A stretch of DNA of 11,088 nucleotides from an uncultured Pseudomonadota bacterium. GTDB taxonomy: Bacteria > Myxococcota_A > UBA796 > UBA9615. The notes beneath the pieces are model-generated. The model did no database searches. It was not told the origin of the DNA and saw nothing but the letters and a program-made list of their open reading frames with translations. The DNA lies in assembly GCA_937907595.1 (NCBI GenBank), contig CALCXL010000670.1, positions 1 through 11,088 of the forward strand, read 5' to 3'. Position 1 is the stretch's first letter; each line of letters starts with the position of its first letter. The position numbers and the translations under genes are program-made. This document shows positions 1 to 7,573 of the stretch, in pieces.

Positions 1-17
1 CCCCGGAGCCCCACCCC

Positions 18-1670
18 ATGAGGACCGCCCTGGTCGCCGCCCTGCTGTTGCTCGCCCCCGCCGCCGAGGCGGGCGGCCTCTTCACCCCGGACACCGGCAT
101 GGTCGGCCTCAGCCGCGGAGGCGCCAACGTCGCCAACGCCGAGGACATCGTCGGCGCCCTCTACTACAACCCCGCCGGCCTCACGCAGCTCCAGGGCTTC
201 CACATCGAGGGCGGCCTGGTGGGCATGCAGACCCTGCGCTGGTTCGACCGCAGCGGCGGCGACGGGGGTGAGGACGTCGGCCAGTACAACGTCGGCCCCG
301 ACGGCGTCCGCATCGAAGGCTCCCTGGACGACCCCTTCGCGCGCACGAACTCCAGCGATCACTTCCGCCCCATCCCCGAGGTCGGCCTGGCCTTCGGCTT
401 CAAGAAGCCCAACATCACCATCGCCCTGGGCCTCTACGCCCCCATGGCGCCCACCCAGCGCTTCGACCGCTACGGCCCCGGCCGCTACCGCCTGGTCGAG
501 CAGACCCTGGTGCAGGGCAACATCAACCTCAGCGTCGCCTGGCGCCCCGTGCCGTGGTTCTCCGCCGGGGTGGGCTTCCAGCTGCTGATCATGAGCCTGG
601 ACGAGTCGTTCGTGGCCTCGGGGGACATCATCGCCGCGCGGGTCGCGTCGGTGAGCGGGGAGGACCGCCCCAACGCCGAGGACCCCCAGTGGGACGTGCT
701 GGCCTCCTTCTCCGCCCAGCAAGTGCGCCCCTACATCAACGTGGGGCTGATGTTCGAGCCCGTTGACTGGCTGCGCATCGGCGCCACCTGGAGCCCGCCC
801 TACGACATGCAGGCCGAGGGCACGGCCGAGCTGAACGGCACCCTGGGCGCCGACTTCTTCGCGGGCAGCACGATAGCCAGCCTCTTCGGGGGCGACCCCG
901 TGCACGTGCGCGGGCGCGACGAGTCCATCGTCATCTCCACCGATCTGCCCATGCAGCTCAAGCTGGGGGTCCGCATCGAGCCCCTCAAGGGCATCTTCGA
1001 CTTCGAGGTCGACGCCCACATGGAGTTCTGGAACCCCGAGTCCGACGTGGTCGCCACCAACGTCGACATGCCCCTCATGTACGACGACCCCGACCGCGAG
1101 GGCGAAGAGCAGCCCCTGGACGAGTACCTGGACAGCCGCGGCTCCGACTCCTTCACCATCTGCGACTACATCTCGGCCGACAACGGCTGCGCCGGCCTGG
1201 ACGTCTACCGCGGCGAGGAGGAGGGCGGCAGCGTGGCGGTGCCCGGCGCCTTCGAGCCCACCTGGAGCCTGCGCGTCGGCGGCGAGGTCAACCCGGTGCC
1301 CTGGCTGGGCCTGCGCCTGGGCGCGGCGTACGAGGCCCCCTCCATCCCGCTGTCCACCCAGTCCCTGACCATGCTCGACGGCGACAAGATCCTGGGCTCC
1401 TTCGGCGTGGAGTTCCGCGCGGGCGCGTGGGACGGACCGTCGGTCTTCGACCTGCGCTTCACCTACGCACGCGTGACCTACATGGAGCGCGAGGCCACCG
1501 CCGACGTCAGCCGCGCCCGCACCCTGGCCTTGCGCGGCGTGCCGGTGAACGCCGTCGACGTCGGCCGCTACGGCGGGGAGAGCCACTTCGTCGGGCTGAC
1601 GCTGTCGGCGCACCTCTCGGAGATGGCCCGCCGGGATCGCAGCCGCAAGGAGGCTGTGAAGGGGCGGTGA
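18..1670 (+). CDS. FadL/OmpP1-type outer-membrane transporter
   Basis: Predicted outer-membrane beta-barrel of the FadL/OmpP1/TodX family, whose members take up long-chain fatty acids or other hydrophobic compounds. Seen: a signal peptide (residues 1-18, Leu/Ala core ending AEA before GG), then an N-terminal region with the family hallmark NPAGL at 51-55 in a Gly/Ala-rich plug-like segment (about 20-60). The rest alternates amphipathic strands with acidic loops, as in a barrel. At 550 residues it is longer than E. coli FadL, owing to large loops around 196-230 and 340-410; the second holds two cysteines (C382, C391) that could form a periplasmic or surface disulfide. After the last strand (SHFVGLTLSAHL) comes a basic tail of about 17 residues, unlike the usual C-terminal aromatic end. 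The ATG is preceded by GGAG nine bases upstream. The substrate cannot be told from sequence. It stands alone here; any upstream partner lies outside the window. Confidence 0.88.
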   Translation: MRTALVAALLLLAPAAEAGGLFTPDTGMVGLSRGGANVANAEDIVGALYYNPAGLTQLQGFHIEGGLVGMQTLRWFDRSGGDGGEDVGQYNVGPDGVRIEGSLDDPFARTNSSDHFRPIPEVGLAFGFKKPNITIALGLYAPMAPTQRFDRYGPGRYRLVEQTLVQGNINLSVAWRPVPWFSAGVGFQLLIMSLDESFVASGDIIAARVASVSGEDRPNAEDPQWDVLASFSAQQVRPYINVGLMFEPVDWLRIGATWSPPYDMQAEGTAELNGTLGADFFAGSTIASLFGGDPVHVRGRDESIVISTDLPMQLKLGVRIEPLKGIFDFEVDAHMEFWNPESDVVATNVDMPLMYDDPDREGEEQPLDEYLDSRGSDSFTICDYISADNGCAGLDVYRGEEEGGSVAVPGAFEPTWSLRVGGEVNPVPWLGLRLGAAYEAPSIPLSTQSLTMLDGDKILGSFGVEFRAGAWDGPSVFDLRFTYARVTYMEREATADVSRARTLALRGVPVNAVDVGRYGGESHFVGLTLSAHLSEMARRDRSRKEAVKGR

Positions 1671-1837
1671 GGGGGCGGCGCCTCCGGATGGGGTTCCGGC
1701 GAGGGTCTGGAGGATTCCCGCCGCCTCCACCACCATCCGTCGAATGATCCCAACTGCTTGCGGCTGGTCTTGTTCGTTCTGGGGGGCGCCGGAGTCTGCC
1801 CCGGCGCGGACCGATCCACGAAGATGAAGACTTGCCG

Positions 1838-1858
1838 GGTAAGACGGCTGGACTTACC
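1838..1858 (+). promoter_or_regulatory. Inverted repeat, probable VapB operator
   Basis: GGTAAG (1838-1843) and CTTACC (1853-1858) form a perfect 6-bp inverted repeat with a 9-base spacer, ending 8 bases before the antitoxin ATG. AbrB-fold antitoxins usually bind such palindromes over their own promoter, so this is the likely autoregulatory site. No convincing Shine-Dalgarno sequence lies between it and the ATG. Position and symmetry are seen; the function is inferred. Confidence 0.5.
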
Positions 1859-1866
1859 GTGTCGTC

Positions 1867-2100
1867 ATGACGACGGTCACTGTCTCCAGCAAGGGCCAGA
1901 TCACGGTCCCCGTTGCGCTTCGGGAGGCCCTGAAGCTGCACCCTGGCTCGATCCTCCAGGCCTCGATCGATGCACAGGGGCGCCTCGTCCTCGTGCCTGA
2001 TCTCTACGAGCCCGCGGACCTCTTCAAGGACCGCCCGGTGGTGTCGCGCGCCTTGACCGTCCAGGAGATGGACGAAGCCATCGGCCGGGCCGTTCGGTGA
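1867..2100 (+). CDS. vapB: AbrB/MazE-fold antitoxin (VapB type)
   Basis: A 77-residue antitoxin with an AbrB/SpoVT swapped-hairpin DNA-binding domain. Residues 1-45 show the family pattern: a beta strand, then SKGQITVP (8-15), a helix with LREALKL, then PGSILQ and a second strand pair ending RLVLVP. The tail (about 46-77, with YEPADLF and an amphipathic helix QEMDEAIGRAV) is the usual toxin-binding segment. It would neutralise the PIN-domain toxin encoded immediately downstream and repress the operon as a complex. The stop codon overlaps the toxin start (GTGA), typical of translationally coupled toxin-antitoxin pairs. Base and codon use is less GC-biased than in the flanking genes (more GTT, GAA and GCA codons), consistent with lateral acquisition. 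Family assignment is firm; VapB versus another AbrB-type antitoxin is decided by the PIN partner. Confidence 0.88.
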   Translation: MTTVTVSSKGQITVPVALREALKLHPGSILQASIDAQGRLVLVPDLYEPADLFKDRPVVSRALTVQEMDEAIGRAVR

Positions 2101-2492
2101 TCTCGCTGGACACGAACGTTGTTGTGCGGCTTCTTGTCGGTGACGACCCCGTTCAGACCGCCGCGGCAGAGGCTGCGTTCCTTGACCACACGACGGCAGA
2201 GGGCGTCTTCGTCGCACACATCGTGCTGGTCGAAACAGCATGGGTGCTCCGCACGGGCTACGGCCTCGATCACCCGGTCGTGCACGAGCGCATCAACCGT
2301 CTCGTCCGAACCCGTGGGGTGTTCGTCGAGGAGATCGACGTCGTCCTGACTGCCCTGGACGAATACGCTGGCGGAATCGCGGAGCTCGCCGATCTGCTGC
2401 TGGTCGGCACGGCAGCAAGGGTCGGCGCGACTCCGCTGCTGACCTTCGACCGCAAGCTCTCACGGCACGGCAACGCCGCCCTGCTCAACTGA
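2097..2492 (+). CDS. vapC: PIN-domain toxin ribonuclease (VapC type)
   Basis: A 131-residue PIN-domain protein, the normal length for a VapC toxin. These are Mg2+-dependent endoribonucleases that cut tRNA or rRNA when the antitoxin is lost. The acidic metal-binding residues are present: D5 in the opening strand (SLDTNVVVRLL), E46 (VLVETAW), D99 (AELADLL) and D118 (TFDRKL), so the nuclease looks active. The start is GTG at 2097, which overlaps the antitoxin stop in the sequence GTGA; the next in-frame start would remove the first catalytic Asp. The target RNA cannot be predicted. The gene ends 270 bp before the next start codon, and the module looks like a self-contained insertion between unrelated housekeeping-type genes. 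Confidence 0.92.
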   Translation: MISLDTNVVVRLLVGDDPVQTAAAEAAFLDHTTAEGVFVAHIVLVETAWVLRTGYGLDHPVVHERINRLVRTRGVFVEEIDVVLTALDEYAGGIAELADLLLVGTAARVGATPLLTFDRKLSRHGNAALLN

Positions 2493-2655
2493 TTGCGTCG
2501 GCCAGTCCCATTGAGCCGCCCCCGCTTGTTCCGTCCGCGCCCGCGCCGACCTCGTCATTTGGAGCGGCAGCGACACACCGACCTCCCGACCGACCCCTCG
2601 GCGCCCCACAGCATCGCCCGGGCGATCCCCCTGGCCTCCCCCGATCGATCGCCTC

Positions 2656-2686
2656 CCGCGATCGCTGCCACACCGCGATCGCTGCC
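2656..2686. repeat. 14-nt direct repeat in GATC-rich spacer
   Basis: CCGCGATCGCTGCC occurs at 2656-2669 and again at 2673-2686 (17-base period). The repeat sits in the 270-bp gap between the toxin gene and the c-di-GMP gene. The gap holds eight GATC sites between 2624 and 2759 (2624, 2643, 2647, 2660, 2677, 2690, 2716, 2756). Frames across the gap read as Arg/Pro-rich noise, and I see no gene in it. The repeats could be binding sites for a regulator of the downstream gene; that is inference. Confidence 0.6.
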
Positions 2687-2762
2687 CCCGATCCGCCCCG
2701 TCCCGTCCCCCAGGGGATCGAATTGTCTCAAGCCACGGCCCAGACGGTCGATGGGGATCACG

Positions 2763-4829
2763 ATGGCAGTGACCTCCATAACCTTCGGCACCAGCGACAT
2801 GGTGGCGAACCGCTCTGAGTGGCTGGCCCTGGTGGGGCTGTCCTGCGGCGATCTGGTCCTGGTGATCGACGCCGACGGCCTCATCTCCTACGCCAGCGAC
2901 CGGTCCCGCGCCCTGCTCGAGGCCTCGCCGACGGAGCTCGTGGACACCCGCATCGTCGACTGGGTGGTGTCCGGGGATCGCGACGCCGCCGAGGACAGCG
3001 TGCTGGACTGGGGCCGCCAGGCGGGCACCACCGACGCCGTGGTCCTCCGGTTCGTGAGCCCCACGGGCGGCTCCGTCGAGCTCGAGCTGCTGGCCAACAA
3101 CCAGCTCCGCCACCCCATCCTCGCCGGCATCATCCTCACCGCCCGCAGCGTCTCCGACCGGAACCGCTCCAGCGGCAGCCTGGACGAGTCGCAGGCCCGC
3201 TTCATCCGGGCCGCCCGGGGCGCCACCGACGGCCTCTGGGAGTGGGACCTCAGCAAGAACCAGATGGAGGTCTCCCGCCAGTGGCTGGAGCTCGTCGGCC
3301 TGGACGGCGACGCCCGCTCCCCCAGCCCCGACGAGTGGCTCAACCGCGTGCACCCCGAGGACCGGCAGCGCCTGCGCGCGCAGATCGCGGCCCACCTGGA
3401 GGGCAAGACCGACTCGTTCGAAGCCGACCACCGCCTGCTGCACGAGGACGGCACCTACCGCTGGATGATGTGCCGCGGCCTCGCCGTGCGCGACGGCAAG
3501 GACCAGCCCTACCGCATCGCCGGCGCCCTCATCGACATCAGCGCCCGCATGCTCTTCGACGGGCTGACCGGGCTGCCCAACCGCTCCTTCTTCGCCGACC
3601 GCGTCACCGACGCCATCGCCCAGGGCGAGAGCCACCTCTTCGCGGTGCTCCTGGTGGATCTGGACCGCTTCAAGGTGGTCAACGAGTCCCTGGGCCACGC
3701 CGCGGGCGACCGGCTGCTGATCGCCACGTCCCGCCGCCTGGAGACCTGCGTTCGGCCCGAGGACACCATCGCGCGGATCAGCGCCGACGAATTCGCGGTC
3801 CTGTTGGACGGGCTCGAGGCGCCTGAGGAGGCGTCTCGGGTCGCGGATCGCATCCGGCAGGTGCTGTCGCAGCCGGTCTGTGTGGGCGAGCAGGAGGTCT
3901 GGTGCTCGGCCAGCGTGGGCATCGTCAGCAGCCGCAAGGGGCACGACGCCGCGGAGGAGATGCTGCGCGACGCCAACACGGCCCTGCACCGGGCCAAGAA
4001 GGCGGGGACTGCGCGCCAGGAGACCTTCGAGACGCAGATGCACCTGGAGACGGTCAACCGCTTCCAGATCGAGCGCGACCTGCGCAGCGCCATCCAGAAC
4101 GACGAGTTCCACGTCGTCTACCAGCCCATCATCGACCTGCGCGACGGCTCCGTCAGCGGGTTTGAGGCCCTGGTCCGGTGGATCCACCCCAAGCGCGGCT
4201 TCGTATCGCCCGTCGACTTCATCCCCGTGGCCGAGGACGCTGGGCTGGTCGCCCAGATCGACCGCTGGGTGCTGGAGACGGCGGCGGAGGAGGCGATGAA
4301 GTGGCAGGAGGTGGGGCGCGACGTGGTCCTGAGCGTCAACGTCTCCAGCAAGCAGTTCGACCTGGACGGCCTGGTGGAGCACGTCACCGGGGTCCTGGAG
4401 GACACGGGCTTGCTGCCGCAGTGCCTGAAGCTGGAGATCACCGAGAGCGCGGTCATGGACCAGCCCGAGGCGGCCGCCCGCATGCTCGAGGAGGTCAAGG
4501 CGATGGGGGTGCGGCTGGCGCTGGACGACTTCGGCACCGGGTACTCCTCCCTGAGCCACCTGCACCGCTTCCCCTTCGACACCCTCAAGATCGACCGCTC
4601 CTTCGTCAGCCTCATGGGCGAAGAGGGCCAGGACCCCGAGTTCGTGCGGGTCATGCTCGCCCTGGCCGACAGCCTGAGCATGGACGCCGTGGCCGAGGGC
4701 ATCGAGACCGAGCTGCAGTGGCAGGTGCTGGCCGACTTCGGCGCCCGCTACGGCCAGGGCTACTACTTCGCCCGGCCCCTGCCGGCCGAGGACGCCGAGC
4801 GCCTGGTCCTGTCCGACAAGCACTGGTAG
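2763..4829 (+). CDS. PAS-PAS-GGDEF-EAL cyclic-di-GMP signalling protein
   Basis: A 688-residue cytoplasmic c-di-GMP regulator with no membrane segment. Domains: PAS 1 (about 18-130), PAS 2 with PAC motif (about 142-262; WEWDLSKN, HPEDR, HEDGTYRWM), GGDEF (265-420; DGLTGLPNRSFF, LVDLDRFK), EAL (433-680). The GGDEF signature is altered to SADEF (340-344), so cyclase activity is doubtful. The RxxD product-binding site (RPED, 331-334) lies exactly five residues before it and is kept. The EAL domain keeps its catalytic set: E468 (EAL), N526 (NVSSKQF), E558 (LEITES), D588-D589 (DDFGTGYSSL), K609, E645 and Q665 (QGYYFARP). Most likely a phosphodiesterase hydrolysing c-di-GMP to pGpG, controlled by PAS input and perhaps by ligand binding to the degenerate GGDEF. 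ATG 2763 is chosen because GGGGA lies just upstream; ATG 2751 is possible. The frame is open back to 2493, but that stretch is low-complexity Arg/Pro. Confidence 0.93.
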   Translation: MAVTSITFGTSDMVANRSEWLALVGLSCGDLVLVIDADGLISYASDRSRALLEASPTELVDTRIVDWVVSGDRDAAEDSVLDWGRQAGTTDAVVLRFVSPTGGSVELELLANNQLRHPILAGIILTARSVSDRNRSSGSLDESQARFIRAARGATDGLWEWDLSKNQMEVSRQWLELVGLDGDARSPSPDEWLNRVHPEDRQRLRAQIAAHLEGKTDSFEADHRLLHEDGTYRWMMCRGLAVRDGKDQPYRIAGALIDISARMLFDGLTGLPNRSFFADRVTDAIAQGESHLFAVLLVDLDRFKVVNESLGHAAGDRLLIATSRRLETCVRPEDTIARISADEFAVLLDGLEAPEEASRVADRIRQVLSQPVCVGEQEVWCSASVGIVSSRKGHDAAEEMLRDANTALHRAKKAGTARQETFETQMHLETVNRFQIERDLRSAIQNDEFHVVYQPIIDLRDGSVSGFEALVRWIHPKRGFVSPVDFIPVAEDAGLVAQIDRWVLETAAEEAMKWQEVGRDVVLSVNVSSKQFDLDGLVEHVTGVLEDTGLLPQCLKLEITESAVMDQPEAAARMLEEVKAMGVRLALDDFGTGYSSLSHLHRFPFDTLKIDRSFVSLMGEEGQDPEFVRVMLALADSLSMDAVAEGIETELQWQVLADFGARYGQGYYFARPLPAEDAERLVLSDKHW

Positions 4830-4834
4830 CCGGC

Positions 4835-4852
4835 GCGGGGCCCCGACCCCGC
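4835..4852 (+). terminator. GC hairpin after the EAL gene
   Basis: GCGGGG (4835-4840) pairs with CCCCGC (4847-4852) around a 6-base loop, 5 bases after the stop codon at 4829. No U-tract follows, so it may be a weak or Rho-assisted stop, or chance in GC-rich DNA. Only 48 bp separate the two flanking plus-strand genes, so read-through into the helicase gene is also possible. Confidence 0.25.
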
Positions 4853-4877
4853 TGAGCTCCGCCCTCCCGGCGCGGCG

Positions 4878-7205
4878 ATGTGGCACGCTCCCGCCGTGTC
4901 CGCCCTCCCCATCGACGCCCTCAAGGGACCCGTGCTCGCCGCCATCGAGCAGGGCAACGCCGTCGTCTCCGCCCCCACGGGCTCCGGCAAGTCCACCCAG
5001 CTGCCCCGCTGGCTGGCCCGCCGCGGCCGGGTCCTGGTCGTCGAGCCCCGCCGCGTCGCCTGCCGCGCCCTGGCCTCCCGCGTGGCGCAGCTCGACCGCG
5101 TCGCCCTGGGCGGCCCCGTGGGCTACGCCGTGCGCGACGACCGCCGGGTGGGGCCGGACACCGCCGTCCTCTTCGCCACCCCCGGCGTCGTCCTGCGCAT
5201 GCTGCGCGAGGGCCTGCAGAACGTCGCCACCCTGGTCCTGGACGAGTTCCACGAGCGGGGGTTGGAGACCGATCTGATCCTGGCGCTGGCGCTGCAGCGA
5301 GGCCTGCGGGTGCTGGTGACGTCGGCGACGCTGGACGGCGACCGGCTGGCCGAGCACATCGGCGGGCCCCACCTGCGCGGCGAGGGCCGGCTGCACCCCG
5401 TCGACGTCGACCACCTGGCCGGCGCGACGCTGCTGCCTGACGTGCAGGGCCTGGAGGGGCGGGTGCGCGTGGCGCTGGATCGCCTGGAGGCCGACGGCCA
5501 CGTGCTCGTCTTCCTGCCCGGGGTGGGGGAGATCCGCTCGGTCGAGCGGGCCCTGCGCGGCCGACCCGAGGAGCTGGTCCCCCTGCACGGTCGCCTGAGC
5601 TTGCAGGAGCAGAGCCGCGCCCTGGACGTGGGCGCCCGCCCCCGGATCTACCTGGCCACCAACGTCGCCGAGACCTCGCTGACCCTGCCCGGCGTGGTCG
5701 CCGTCATCGACTCCGGTCTGGTCCGCCGCACGCACTACCACGGCGGCCGCGGCTACCTCGCGCTGGGGCCCGTCGCCATGGACTCCGCCCAGCAGCGCGC
5801 GGGCCGGGCCGGACGACTCGGGCCTGGGCGCTGCCTGCGCCTGTGGTCGCCGCTCGCTCGGCTGGAGGCGCAGACCCCGCCCGCCATGCACCGTGAGTCC
5901 CTGGTCCCCCTGGTCCTGGCCGCGGCGGCGTGCGGCTCGCGCGTGGAGGATCTGCCCTGGTACGACCCGCCGAAGGCCCACGCCACCGCCGCCGCCCAGG
6001 AGGATCTGGCCGCCCTGGGAGCGGTCGACGCCGACGGGTCCCTCACGGAGGTAGGCGCCCGCTTGTTCGCCATGCCGACCGACCCCTGGCTGGGCCGGGT
6101 GCTGGGGGAGTTCGCGGCGCGCGGGCTGGCGGAGCAGGGCGTGGCGCTGACGGCGAGCCTGAGCACGCGACGTCGCCTCTTCTTCGGGCAGCGGGGCGAG
6201 GGCGTGGAGGACCTGGCGGCAAGCCGCTGCGACGCGGTGGCGGGCATGCGCGCGGTCTGGTCCGGCGACTCACGGCACGGGCTCGACCGCGCCGCCCTGG
6301 ACGAGGCCCGCCGCTCCGCCAGCCGCCATCGACGCCTGCTGAAGCTGCGGGAGCCCCGAGGCGAGCCCCCCATCGACCGCAAGGCCATCGCCCTGGCCCT
6401 GCTGGCCGCGTGGCCCCGCTCGGCCCACATCGCCCGTCGCCGCAACAGCCGGATCCGCTGGGCCAACGGCGCCGGCCCGGAGCTGGAGTTGGGGAGGGAG
6501 AGCGCCGTCGACGTCGACGAGGTCCAGGCGATCCTGGTGTTGGAGCAGCGGGCGATGGGGCAGGGGAGCGAGCGCCGCCTGCTGGCCACCCGGGCCATGC
6601 CGGTGCCCCTGTCCTGGCTGGTGGAGGCCGGCATGGGCAGCCTGCGCCTGGCCGGCGTCGAGCGATCGCGCGGTCGCATCGTCGCGAAGACCGAGCGCGT
6701 CTACGCCGGCAAGGTCCTGGCCGTGGAGGAGGAGGAGCCCCGCGGCGCCTTGCTGCGGGAGGCCGTCTGCACGCTCATCCTTCGTGGATCGATGATGAAG
6801 ACCCTGCGCCGCGACCTGCCCCTGCGCCTGGAGCGCACGGCGCTGGCCGCCGCCCTGGACGGCGAGCCCCCCCCGGCGCCCCTCGAACCCTGGCTGCTGG
6901 CCCGCCTGGAGGCCGTCGGGCTGGAGCGCGCGAACGAGTTGGCCCTGCTGGAGCCTGAGGACCTGCTGCCCGCGCCCCTGGACCCGTCGCTGTCCGCCCG
7001 CCTGGACTCGGCCTTCCCGGTGTCCCTGGACATCGGCGACGCGGCCTACGCCATCGCCTACGACGTGCCCCGCAAGGTCGCCACCTTCCGGCAGTCTTCG
7101 GGCACCCGCAAGACGCCGCCGCCCGACCGCATGCTGCCGCGGCTCCGGGGCTGGAAGCTGGTGCTCGATCGCAAGAACAAGCTGACGACGCTGCGGGCGC
7201 GGTGA
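4878..7205 (+). CDS. hrpB: HrpB-type DEAH-box ATP-dependent helicase
   Basis: A 775-residue superfamily 2 DEAH/RHA helicase of the bacterial HrpB group, which unwinds nucleic acid with NTP hydrolysis; its cellular role is not settled. Motifs in order: Walker A APTGSGKST (32-40), EPRRVACRALASRVA (motif Ia, 56-70), DEFHER as the Walker B/DEAH box (122-127, DEFH being the HrpB variant), SATLDG (149-154), VFLPG (211-215), ATNVAETSLTLPGV (motif V, 260-273), QRAGRAGR (motif VI, 306-313). After about residue 330 come the winged-helix/ratchet region (ALGAVDADGSLTEVGARLFAMP) and a divergent HrpB C-terminal domain. Overall length is near the roughly 800 residues of E. coli HrpB. ATG 4878 gives the longest form; GTG 4896 (SALPIDAL...) aligns better with the usual HrpB N-terminus, and neither has a clear ribosome-binding site. 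It is convergent with the minus-strand operon that ends at 7250. Confidence 0.93.
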   Translation: MWHAPAVSALPIDALKGPVLAAIEQGNAVVSAPTGSGKSTQLPRWLARRGRVLVVEPRRVACRALASRVAQLDRVALGGPVGYAVRDDRRVGPDTAVLFATPGVVLRMLREGLQNVATLVLDEFHERGLETDLILALALQRGLRVLVTSATLDGDRLAEHIGGPHLRGEGRLHPVDVDHLAGATLLPDVQGLEGRVRVALDRLEADGHVLVFLPGVGEIRSVERALRGRPEELVPLHGRLSLQEQSRALDVGARPRIYLATNVAETSLTLPGVVAVIDSGLVRRTHYHGGRGYLALGPVAMDSAQQRAGRAGRLGPGRCLRLWSPLARLEAQTPPAMHRESLVPLVLAAAACGSRVEDLPWYDPPKAHATAAAQEDLAALGAVDADGSLTEVGARLFAMPTDPWLGRVLGEFAARGLAEQGVALTASLSTRRRLFFGQRGEGVEDLAASRCDAVAGMRAVWSGDSRHGLDRAALDEARRSASRHRRLLKLREPRGEPPIDRKAIALALLAAWPRSAHIARRRNSRIRWANGAGPELELGRESAVDVDEVQAILVLEQRAMGQGSERRLLATRAMPVPLSWLVEAGMGSLRLAGVERSRGRIVAKTERVYAGKVLAVEEEEPRGALLREAVCTLILRGSMMKTLRRDLPLRLERTALAAALDGEPPPAPLEPWLLARLEAVGLERANELALLEPEDLLPAPLDPSLSARLDSAFPVSLDIGDAAYAIAYDVPRKVATFRQSSGTRKTPPPDRMLPRLRGWKLVLDRKNKLTTLRAR

Positions 7206-7220
7206 GGTCCAGGACGCCCA

Positions 7221-7240
7221 CCGGGTGACCGGTCACCCGG
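7221..7240. terminator. Perfect 20-bp palindrome between convergent genes
   Basis: CCGGGTGACCGGTCACCCGG is a perfect inverted repeat lying in the 44-bp gap between two convergent genes (stop codons at 7205 on plus and 7250 on minus). As RNA it folds on either strand into an 8-bp stem with a CCGG loop. Its place suggests a bidirectional transcription stop, but neither side has a U-tract, so Rho-independent action is uncertain. A dyad for a DNA-binding protein is the alternative. Confidence 0.5.
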
Positions 7241-7249
7241 GCCCCCCGA

Positions 7250-7573
7250 TCAGCCTGCGCGCTCCAGCAGCCAGAGGCCGAAGACGACGCACTGCGCCGT
7301 GATCCCGAGGGCCAGGCAGCGCCACGCCCAGGCGCGCGAGCAGTCGGCCGCCAGCGCCGCGCCGATGGGGTCTCCCTCCGCCAGGGAGCGCCGCGCGCGG
7401 CCCGCCCAGACGATGGGCAGCAGGCCCAGGGGCACGAACAGCGCGAAGGCCAACAACAGGAACCCCGAGCCCGGCAGGCGCGCCAGGGGGTCGACCGGGG
7501 CCCCCTCGCCGCCCCAGGCCCCGTAGCCGGAGTCGCCGGGCGTGAAGCTGCTGTGCACCGGGCTGTCGTTCAC
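7250..7573 (-). CDS. Small two-helix membrane protein, CD225/dispanin-like
   Basis: A 107-residue predicted inner-membrane protein, last gene of the minus-strand operon. A Gly/Pro/Ser-rich soluble N-terminus (1-33) is followed by a hydrophobic helix (about 36-57, ending PLGLLPIVWAG), a short basic linker (RARRSLAEGDPIGAALAADCSRAWAW) and a second helix (about 86-103). Helix, then a loop with a Leu-Ala-x-Gly-Asp-x-x-x-Ala pattern, then helix, is the layout of CD225/dispanin-type proteins, common as uncharacterised small membrane proteins in bacteria. The start is GTG at 7573, which overlaps the stop of the phosphatase-kinase gene as GTGA; a longer GTG start at 7597 is in frame but would overlap by 28 bp. 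Coupling suggests a functional link with the upstream gene. No specific function can be given. Confidence 0.6.
   Translation of the reverse strand: MNDSPVHSSFTPGDSGYGAWGGEGAPVDPLARLPGSGFLLLAFALFVPLGLLPIVWAGRARRSLAEGDPIGAALAADCSRAWAWRCLALGITAQCVVFGLWLLERAG

Noticed and set aside
2493..2762. N-terminal extension of the EAL protein from ATG 2493
   Set aside because: The translation is Arg/Pro low-complexity without domain or signal features, and the spacer is rich in repeats; the start at 2763 has a better ribosome-binding context.
2460..5981. A 1173-residue open frame on the minus strand across the toxin, EAL and helicase genes
   Set aside because: It lies antisense to three well-supported genes and its translation is Gly/Ala/Gln/Val/Asp-rich without domains. 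It arises from GC-rich codon bias removing stop codons.
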